From Candidatus Chloroheliales bacterium (GTDB lineage Bacteria; Chloroflexota; Chloroflexia; QHBQ01): a stretch of DNA of 19,175 nt. The notes beneath the pieces were generated by a model. The model was not told the DNA's origin and made no database searches. It worked only from the letters and a program-made list of their open reading frames with translations. Within the stretch, counting starts at the first letter, position 1, and every line of letters begins with the position of its first letter. Location: positions 1 through 19,175 of the forward strand of contig QHBQ01000258.1 in NCBI GenBank assembly GCA_003243865.1. Direction: 5' to 3'. Below, piece by piece: positions 1-5,692 of the stretch. The position numbers and the translations under genes were made by a program.

Positions 1-100
1 GGACGAACACCAGCACATGAGTCATCCCGAATTTTAAGGGTGCAAAAAGAGACCTTCTGCGGTAAGATGGGTTTGTCACCAACCATCATGGTGTTCGTCC
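1..100. repeat. 12-bp inverted repeat pair at the window edge
   Basis: GGACGAACACCA at 1-12 is exactly mirrored by TGGTGTTCGTCC at 89-100, with a 76-base interval that shows no gene. It lies just downstream (minus sense) of the 170-aa gene. It could be a long-loop transcript hairpin or an element end; the left arm may continue beyond the window. Confidence 0.5.
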
Positions 101-131
101 TCCGCTGTCGGTGCGGAAACGCTCGATATGC

Positions 132-644
132 CTAACCGTTGCTGACCCAGAACCACCTGCCGTTGGCGCTGGCATCCTCGGCACGGCGGGTCTGCGCTTC
201 GAGGTGGTCCAACTGGAACTGGTCGAGGGCGGCACCGTACTTCTGAACGAAGGCCCGCAGATCATCGGCGCTAATCTGACCGTTGGGCTTGCGCAACTCG
301 ATGTGGCCGTCCTTCTCTCCGCCGCAGAGCCGCACCAGCACCAGCACGTAGCTGTAGGTGGTGTCGGGATACCCCTGGCCCTCTTCGCGGCGGCGGGGGT
401 CCTTCGAGCAGTGCGTCAGCCGCACCTTGCTCTTGTTCTGGCCGCTACCGCGCTCCAGCCAGTAGTACATATCGCCTTTGACCCCGCCGTACTTGCTGAC
501 TGGGTAGTCGTGGGCCACCACCGCGGTCGCGCGACTGACCGCTCCCGCAATAACCTCTTCGTACACGCTGTCGCTGATCTGGACAGTAGCGACCACGCGA
601 TGGCCGGTCTGCTCTTGCGGCGCGGCAAACATATTCTGCATCAT
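132..644 (-). CDS. Hypothetical protein, 170 aa, downstream of the dnaN remnant
   Basis: I do not recognise the family. The protein is soluble-looking, with no signal peptide or membrane segment. It has a beta-rich middle (GGVKGDMYYWLERGSG, then SYVLVLVRLCGG) and a helical, charged C-terminal third (DDLRAFVQKYGAALDQFQLDHLEAQ). The start is the first of two tandem ATGs (642-644), chosen because AAAGGAG lies a few bases upstream. The reading frame stays open upstream through the 3' end of the dnaN remnant, so a longer read-through product starting in the clamp is possible. It is the last gene of the minus-strand operon and ends with TAG. The gene call is fairly sure; its function is unknown. 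Confidence 0.65.
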   Translation of the reverse strand: MMQNMFAAPQEQTGHRVVATVQISDSVYEEVIAGAVSRATAVVAHDYPVSKYGGVKGDMYYWLERGSGQNKSKVRLTHCSKDPRRREEGQGYPDTTYSYVLVLVRLCGGEKDGHIELRKPNGQISADDLRAFVQKYGAALDQFQLDHLEAQTRRAEDASANGRWFWVSNG

Positions 645-675
645 GACTTTTCTCCTTTCGTGGGTAACAAAATGG

Positions 676-703
676 CCCCGCCTGCGCAGGGCACAAGGTG
701 GGG
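676..703 (-). terminator. Possible hairpin terminator after the dnaN remnant
   Basis: Arms 676-683 (CCCCGCCT) and 696-703 (AGGTGGGG) pair over 8 bp with one G-T pair. An inner palindrome, CCTGCGCAGG, lies at 681-690. On the minus strand the stem is followed by CCATTTTGTT, a weak T-tract. It could attenuate transcription between dnaN and the 170-aa gene. Confidence 0.3.
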
Positions 704-782
704 ACCGCTCAGGTTTGAATATTTTGATTGGCAGCATAGCGACATCGCCTGCTGCTTGTGCATCGCTGCCCTCTAACTTGAA

Positions 783-1989
783 CAGGTTCATCGGCATAAT
801 CACGTGCAGGTAGTCGTCGCCGTCCACCGGGCGCAGCACGCCGGGGCTGCTGTGGGTTCTGGTCTCCAGCGCCACCAGCGGCGTGCCAATTGCGTTCAGC
901 GCTTCAAGCACGTATTTTGCGTTGAAGGCGATCTGGCCGCCCTCACCTTCGATGACCGTGTCAAGCTGGCTCTAGTTGTCGCCACTATCGGCGGCGTTAG
1001 CTGAAATCGTCAGGGTGGCAGGGGTGAGGCTGGAGGCTGCGCTCGGCTCCATCTTCAGCTTGACGATGTTCATCGAACCGCGGGCGAAGTAGGAGGCGAT
1101 CTTCATCGCCTTGCGCAAACTCGCGGTATCCACCACCATGCGGCTCTGGTAACTGTCGGGGATGATCTGGGCGTAGTTGGGGAAGGGCCCGTCAATAAGC
1201 CTGGCGGCCATCTCCACATCCTCGGCCTGGAACAGCGCCTGGTTGCGGTTGGGGGTGGAGGCGATGGTTACCGCATCCGTGCCTGAGCCGTTGATGCGGC
1301 TGAGTTCGGTCAGGGCGCGGTTGGGTACTATCATCGGGGCTTGCTCGGCGAGGTTGCTGGTCAGCTCCAGCTTGCGCTCGGCCAGGCGGAAGCCGTCGGT
1401 GCCAGCCATGATAATGCCCTCCGGCTCGAACCTCATCAGCACGCCGGTGAGTACCGGGCGGCTGTCGTCGCTGGCGGCAGCGAAGGCAACCTGGGCGATT
1501 GCCGACTGCAGTGTCTCCGCCTCGACCCGCGCTGCCACAAGCTGGACTGGACCAACTGTGTGCCTCATGATTGCCCGACTGCAGTGTCTCCGCCTCGACC
1601 CGCGCTGCCACCGTCTGGCCCGCGAAGCTGGGTATGACCGGGAACTCTGAGGCGTCAATGCCCTTGATGTGGGCCTCGTGCCGCCCGCACTTGAGATGCA
1701 GGGTATGGCGCTCGTTATCCTGGGCGATGCTGATCTTGTCGGGCGGCAGGTCGGCGATGAAATCGGTCAGCAGCCTGGCAGGAACGGTAATCGCCCCCTC
1801 CTCCTCGACCAGGCAATCGAGCCAGTGGGTAATGCCGACCTCAAGATTGGTGGCCTGTAGTTTCAGCCGCCCCTTGTCGGTCTGCAGCAAGATGTTGTTG
1901 AGAACCGGCATCGTAATCTTGCTCGCCACCGCTCGGCCAACAATGCTGAGGCCGCGATGCAGGTTCTCCTGTAGGATCTGTATCTGCAT
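783..1989 (-). pseudogene. dnaN: DNA polymerase III beta subunit (sliding clamp), disrupted
   Basis: The beta clamp encircles DNA and tethers the replicative polymerase. The N-terminal part, starting MQIQILQENLHRGLSIVGRA at 1989 behind an AGAGGAG SD, is typical DnaN, as are the middle (ESGV-like stretch LTGVLMRFEPEGIIMAGTDG) and the C-terminal end (QIAFNAKYVLEAL, then YLHVIMPMNL). Two lesions break it. A tandem duplication of about 73 bp (43-base copy at 1569-1611, 42-base copy at 1497-1538) shifts the frame. An in-frame TAG at 972-974 lies between SGDN and SQLDTVIEG, where a CAG glutamine codon would fit. Removing one copy and reading through the TAG restores a clamp of normal length. The expected stop after VIMPMNL is also missing. 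Probably a decaying second clamp copy from a plasmid or phage; assembly error is the alternative. Confidence 0.85.
1497..1611. repeat. Tandem duplication inside dnaN
   Basis: GATTGC(C)CGACTGCAGTG and the following bases through GCTGCCAC occur at 1497-1538 and again at 1569-1611, differing only by one extra C in the second copy. The copies are separated by 30 bases. The net insertion of 73 bp is not a multiple of three and shifts the dnaN frame. Confidence 0.9.
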
Positions 1990-2066
1990 GGGTGTTACTC
2001 CTCTCTGGATAAATCTGGTTGATGACGTCCTTGGTGACTGTTGGGTTTGTCAAGGTGCATCACTTT

Positions 2067-2402
2067 CTATCCTATGACACCGATTAGCCCCCGCCGCAGG
2101 GCATGATCGAGCAGCGCCGCCCTGCCGTACTCCTCGTCCTCAGGGCTCGCGATGAATGCATATTCCCGCTCAGCTTGACGCGCCGCCTCGCAGCCGGGGC
2201 AGGTGCAACCGAGTGCAGCGCACAGCCTCCCGATCTCCTCTTCAGTCGGCGGTGCTGGCCCTTCCAGTGGCGGGGCGTTCTTCCAGTCGGGGTCGTGCAT
2301 CCACTCGCGCAGCCGCTGCCAGTAGGTGTGCTGCTTGTTCATCATTACCTGCTCGCGGGCTTGCTTGAGGGTGAACTTATCGTGCTTGCGTTTTGTTGCC
2401 AT
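2067..2402 (-). CDS. Hypothetical protein, 111 aa, upstream of dnaN
   Basis: I do not recognise the family. The N-terminus is strongly basic (MATKRKHDKFTLKQAREQ) and followed by a helical stretch (YWQRLREWMHDPDW), a proline-rich linker, and a C-terminal helical part with three cysteines (CAALGCTCPGC), which could bind a metal. The ATG at 2402 is supported by AAGGAG close upstream. It lies 77 bases upstream of dnaN in the same direction, so it is probably co-transcribed. It has no signal peptide or membrane segment. The good SD and consistent spacing make it a credible gene. Confidence 0.6.
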   Translation of the reverse strand: MATKRKHDKFTLKQAREQVMMNKQHTYWQRLREWMHDPDWKNAPPLEGPAPPTEEEIGRLCAALGCTCPGCEAARQAEREYAFIASPEDEEYGRAALLDHALRRGLIGVIG

Positions 2403-2404
2403 AG

Positions 2405-2599
2405 CTACTCCTTTCGGTAGATATATATTGGGGCGGCCTTCATGTGCGGGCCGCCCTTTAGCCGAACTTTCTCGCTCTGATTCTCACCCATTTGGGTTTG
2501 TTGTTTCCTGCTTCGCGCCACCCGCTTAAGCTTGCCCTTACCCAACCATTGGCGCGAGGCTGAGGACAAGGAAATATTGGGCAAGCTAGCCTTAATCAT
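2405..2599 (-). CDS. Doubtful small ORF, 64 aa
   Basis: It starts at an ATG that overlaps the stop of the 84-aa gene (ATGA arrangement) and ends two bases before the next gene, so it fits the operon. The product is very basic and low in complexity (SSASRQWLGKGKLKRVARSRKQQ). There is no good SD, and its 3' end runs through a perfect 8-bp hairpin, so it may be a non-coding spacer. No family recognised. Confidence 0.25.
   Translation of the reverse strand: MIKASLPNISLSSASRQWLGKGKLKRVARSRKQQTQMGENQSEKVRLKGGPHMKAAPIYIYRKE
2431..2456. other. Perfect 8-bp GC hairpin in the operon spacer
   Basis: GGGCGGCC at 2431-2438 pairs perfectly with GGCCGCCC at 2449-2456 around a 10-base loop. It lies just before the SD of the 111-aa gene on the minus strand. 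No T-tract follows on the minus strand, so it is more likely an mRNA processing or stability element than a terminator. Confidence 0.5.
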
Positions 2600-2846
2600 C
2601 GAGTCTTAGCTCCGCGTCTATCTGACTGGAGAGTACCTCCCAAACAAGGACGGGCCACTCCTCGATATAGTAGCCTTGAAGCAGCATCTGGTACATCGTC
2701 TTTAGTTCGGGGAGGTTCAGTTCCCTCAGCGCTGCGCCAGCCTCGTAGTCGGGCTCGTGCAGGAGGTCGAGGTGCCGGGCTGCCCATGCGACAGGGTCGA
2801 AGGGTGCATCGCTAGCGCCCTGCTCATTGGTCTTTTCTTCTGCCAC
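2592..2846 (-). CDS. Hypothetical acidic protein, 84 aa
   Basis: I do not recognise the family. It is a short, acidic, mostly helical protein (LRELNLPELKTMYQMLLQGYYIEEWPVLVWEVLSSQIDAEL split over two helices) with an unstructured N-terminus (AEEKTNEQGASDAP). The start is a GTG at 2846, preceded by AAAGGAG at good spacing. It is the first gene of the minus-strand operon that leads to the dnaN remnant. A small adaptor or regulatory protein would fit, but nothing in the sequence fixes a function. Confidence 0.55.
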   Translation of the reverse strand: MAEEKTNEQGASDAPFDPVAWAARHLDLLHEPDYEAGAALRELNLPELKTMYQMLLQGYYIEEWPVLVWEVLSSQIDAELRLDD

Positions 2847-2880
2847 TTGCTTTCTCCTTTCCTATGGGCTTCCTGGTGAA

Positions 2881-2910
2881 ACACAAAGCCCCTCCCAAAG
2901 GGGTAGGGTG
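2881..2910 (-). terminator. Terminator-like hairpin before the dnaN operon
   Basis: CCCCT (2889-2893) pairs with AGGGG (2899-2903), with outer CACA/TGTG complementarity. On the minus strand it is followed by CTTTGTGTTT. It lies upstream of the 84-aa gene and could end transcription entering from the array side. Confidence 0.3.
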
Positions 2911-2937
2911 TGAGGCACGACTTGGTACCGGCGCGGC

Positions 2938-2967
2938 GCGGCAAGGGCAAGGCGGGAGCCTTGCCGC
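2938..2967. other. Overlapping alternative hairpins
   Basis: A repeated GGCAAGG allows two exclusive pairings with the same 3' arm. One is GGCAAGGC (2946-2953) with GCCTTGCC (2958-2965) around a GGGA loop. The other is GCGGCAAGG (2938-2946) with CCTTGCCGC (2959-2967). No T-tract follows. The rest of 2970-3295 shows no gene or clear signal. Confidence 0.45.
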
Positions 2968-3295
2968 TGCGCCTGGTGGTGACGGAATGGCGGTGTGGCA
3001 GAGATGGGATGAGAGCGGGTGGGAAATCGCGGGCGCGGTGAGATAATGGACGCAGAGCCAATTAGTCCGCCAAACTGCGTGGCAGCGACGGTAGCTTGCA
3101 ACAAGACTTTAGGTGAGACTAAGATGATGAGATGCGAAACCGATGGTGCGATTGCCAGATAGCGAGGATAGGTTAGGCAATTGGCGACAAGGCAGAGGTC
3201 AGGCTCGTACGGAGGCTTAGCTGCAGCCAATCGGGAGCTGGGTATGAGAGGATGCTGGTAGCGTGCGCGATGATTGAGAGAGGAGTGAGGTCAGG

Positions 3296-3406
3296 CGAGA
3301 GTAGTGGAGGAGGGGGTGAGAGTGATTACCACCTGCTGCCCTTTCAGGCCTTCAACGATTTTGAGCGGCCGAGAGTAGTGGAGGAGGGGGTGAGAGTGAT
3401 TACCAC
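3296..3406. repeat. 37-bp perfect direct repeat with a 37-bp gap
   Basis: The same 37 bases, beginning CGAGAGTAGTGGAGG and ending GAGTGATTACCAC, lie at 3296-3332 and 3370-3406, separated by 37 unrelated bases. The unit is purine-rich, without the inverted symmetry of the array repeats here, and is unrelated to them in sequence. It sits about 370 bp from the trailer end of array 1. Confidence 0.85.
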
Positions 3407-3462
3407 GCCATATGCTTACGGAAAAACGCTGCGCCTTCCTAGCAAAGTGGTGGAAAACCCTC

Positions 3463-3491
3463 TTGACAGAATGACCGAGTGGTGATAAGAT
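3463..3491 (+). promoter_or_regulatory. Sigma-70-type promoter of the candidate small RNA
   Basis: A perfect -35 TTGACA (3463-3468) lies 17 bp from TAAGAT (3486-3491, 4 of 6 consensus bases). The predicted start is near 3498. No open frame with an SD follows; two hairpins and a T-tract do. Confidence 0.6.
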
Positions 3492-3497
3492 AATAAC

Positions 3498-3573
3498 ACT
3501 TCAGGCAGCAATGCTTGAAGCGCGACAAGACCCCGGATGCTCCGCAAGGACTGTTCGGGGCTTTCGCTTTTTG
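3498..3573 (+). ncRNA. Candidate small RNA, about 75 nt, beside CRISPR array 1
   Basis: Hairpin 1 is CTTCAGGCA (3499-3507), loop GCAA, TGCTTGAAG (3512-3520): nine pairs including one G-U. Hairpin 2 spans 3531-3560 with arms CCCCGGATGCTCC and GGACTGTTCGGGG around another GCAA loop: 12 of 13 positions pair, three of them G-U. It is followed by CTTTCGCTTTTT, a terminator tail. With the promoter just upstream, this looks like an independent short transcript made of two GNRA-capped hairpins. It matches no RNA family I know and shares no clear stretch with the CRISPR repeat. It runs opposite to array transcription, about 200 bp beyond the array's trailer end. Function unknown; a terminator for a longer transcript is the simpler alternative. 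Confidence 0.55.
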
Positions 3574-3778
3574 CCACATAACTCCCCACTCCGAAGCCAC
3601 TATGGACAACATAATCAGGAAGTGAGGCGGGAGGGCGGATGAAGCACAGTACCCTGCGACGCTGCGAAGGTCTACCTCGAAGCTCTGGCAATACGGCGCT
3701 CAGGCGGGTGTACGAGAGGCGAAAAGACATGACTAGAGAGGTATATGGGTAGGATCTTCTGGATGCATACGGTCGCCA

Positions 3779-5501
3779 GCTCTTATCGCTCAGACGCGAT
3801 GCCTTATGCTTCAACGGAGTCAGTGGTTGCTTGCATCCAGTACACCGTTGGGTTTCAATCGCTCAAACGCGATATGAGGTTCTGCAACGCCGGATGGAAA
3901 AGTGGAAAACGATAAAGCCTTTTCCGTTTCAATCGCTCAAACGCGATGTCTCATGCTTCAACTTTGTTGATGTACTCCTCGGCCCAGTTCAGCCACTTGT
4001 TTCAATCGCTCAAACGCGATGTCTCATGCTTCAACACCCGCAAGGGTTGGCATGAAATAACTGCCCACGTTGTTTCAATCGCTCAAACGCGATGTCTCAT
4101 GCTTCAACTGCGCGGGTTCAAGGCGCAGCCTCTTTCGCCAACCTGTTTCAATCGCTCAAACGCGATGTCTCATGCTTCAACCTGGCTCTGGTACAGGCTT
4201 ATATCGCGCTCCAGGATGTTTCAATCGCTCAAACGCGATGTCTCATGCTTCAACGTCGCGGCGGCCAGCGCTGAATATAAAGCTCAAGAGGAGTTTCAAT
4301 CGCTCAAACGCGATGTCTCATGCTTCAACATGGTCACGGCCATTGAGCTATTGGTGTTGTACACCGGGTTTCAATCGCTCAAACGCGATGTCTCATGCTT
4401 CAACCTAACCAACGCCGACGACCAAGCTACTAACAAGGAGAGTTTCAATCGCTCAAACGCGATGTCTCATGCTTCAACTTGGAGAGTGGGGTTAAGTACA
4501 CCCCGATCGGAAGGTTTCAATCGCTCAAACGCGATGTCTCATGCTTCAACTTGGCAACCTGGAGGAAGCCGAGGTCGGCGGGGGTGGTTTCAATCGCTCA
4601 AACGCGATGTCTCATGCTTCAACCGGGCGACGGCTCTATGCATATCTCTCCGTAGCCAGGTTTCAATCGCTCAAACGCGATGTCTCATGCTTCAACTGCG
4701 TCTGGGCGAACTGGGCATCGTCACGCGGCAAGGTTTCAATCGCTCAAACGCGATGTCTCATGCTTCAACGGCGACCTCTGGCACGGGCCTGGTTACAGCG
4801 GCCTCGTTTCAATCGCTCAAACGCGATGTCTCATGCTTCAACCACGGCCAACTGCTGTGGGCGGCCTACCGCGTGATGTTTCAATCGCTCAAACGCGATG
4901 TCTCATGCTTCAACTTCGTGCATCTCAAAGGAGAGAAGATGATCCAGATGTTTCAATCGCTCAAACGCGATGTCTCATGCTTCAACTTGGTGGCCGCGGT
5001 CAACGGTACGACCGTCAACGTGTTTCAATCGCTCAAACGCGATGTCTCATGCTTCAACTTCAAGCCGGAGTACGTCAAGCAGTTTGACGGCTTGTTTCAA
5101 TCGCTCAAACGCGATGTCTCATGCTTCAACCCCGGCCTTACCAACATCCTCGAAGAATACAAGCTGCTGTTTCAATCGCTCAAACGCGATGTCTCATGCT
5201 TCAACCGGACACGCCGACCGGATTGTGAGGGCATGATGGCTAACGGTTTCAATCGCTCAAACGCGATGTCTCATGCTTCAACTCATCAGTCGGCGGCTTC
5301 TCCGTGTTCGTGACCGTGTTTCAATCGCTCAAACGCGATGTCTCATGCTTCAACCTGGCTGCCAGCCGAACCCCTACATTTACGTTGGCTCGTGTTTCAA
5401 TCGCTCAAACGCGATGTCTCATGCTTCAACTTCATCTACTATCTTTCCTTTCTCTTTTGCCCTTGTTTCAATCGCTCAAACGCGATGTCTCATGCTTCAA
5501 C
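3779..5501 (-). CRISPR. CRISPR array 1: 24 repeats of 37 bp, 23 spacers (subtype I-D)
   Basis: Twenty-two repeats are identical, the first at 3926 and the last at 5465-5501. In crRNA sense (minus strand) they begin GTTGAAGCATGAGACATCGC and end GAGCGATTGAAAC. Spacers are 34-40 bp, mostly 35-36. ATCGC and GCGAT form a 5-bp stem around a six-base loop, so Cas6 cleavage would leave the 8-nt handle ATTGAAAC. Orientation is fixed by that handle, by the leader at 5502-5680, and by the altered repeats at the far end: 3852-3888 carries the 5' half of array 2's repeat, and 3779-3815 is degenerate at its outer end. Open frames across the array are artefacts of the repeats. Protospacers cannot be identified from the window alone. 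Confidence 0.98.
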
Positions 5502-5680
5502 CGCGTGCCGGTCTTAACTCAGCGCCTGTGCGTAGCAGGCGCTTTTTGCGAGAGGCGTGTATCTTGGAGCAGGTAGCGAGCCGTTTAGCTGCTTTGCCAA
5601 CATACAAATATCCATTTCGAGTTCAACTTTGCGTGCGAGGGGCAATACGTAGCCCCACCACAGCTCCGCCTCTCGCATGA
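5502..5680 (-). promoter_or_regulatory. Leader of CRISPR array 1
   Basis: Read on the minus strand, this 179-bp stretch aligns with the array 2 leader along its length. Shared blocks are GCGAGAGGCG-AGCTGTGG, a block near GTTGAAC, TGTTGGCAAAG, AACGGCT, and CTCTCGCAAAAAGCGCCTGC. A palindrome (AGCGCCTG-N7-CAGGCGCT, 5521-5543) ends 19 bp from the first repeat. The promoter position equivalent to array 2 reads TTGGCA (5595-5600), 17 bp, GCTACC (5572-5577), so the -10 element is lost. Confidence 0.85.
5521..5547 (+). terminator. Antisense intrinsic terminator within leader 1
   Basis: AGCGCCTG (5521-5528) pairs perfectly with CAGGCGCT (5536-5543), followed on the plus strand by TTTTT. It would stop plus-strand (antisense) transcription leaving array 1 before it enters the helicase gene. 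The same palindrome with an A-tract is kept in leader 2, so a role in integration is equally possible. Confidence 0.6.
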
Positions 5681-5692
5681 ACATGGCACTGT

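Noticed and set aside
111..776. 221-aa plus-strand ORF
   Set aside because: Shadow of the minus-strand 170-aa gene and clamp tail; no SD and no recognisable product.
3416..3814. 132-aa minus-strand ORF next to the array
   Set aside because: It begins inside the degenerate repeat, lacks an SD, and overlaps the candidate small RNA and 37-bp repeat area.
3946..5313. 455-aa plus-strand ORF and its sister ORFs with recurring FQSLKRDVSCFN or FNRSNAMSHAST
   Set aside because: They are translations of the CRISPR repeats in the three frames; no gene is present.
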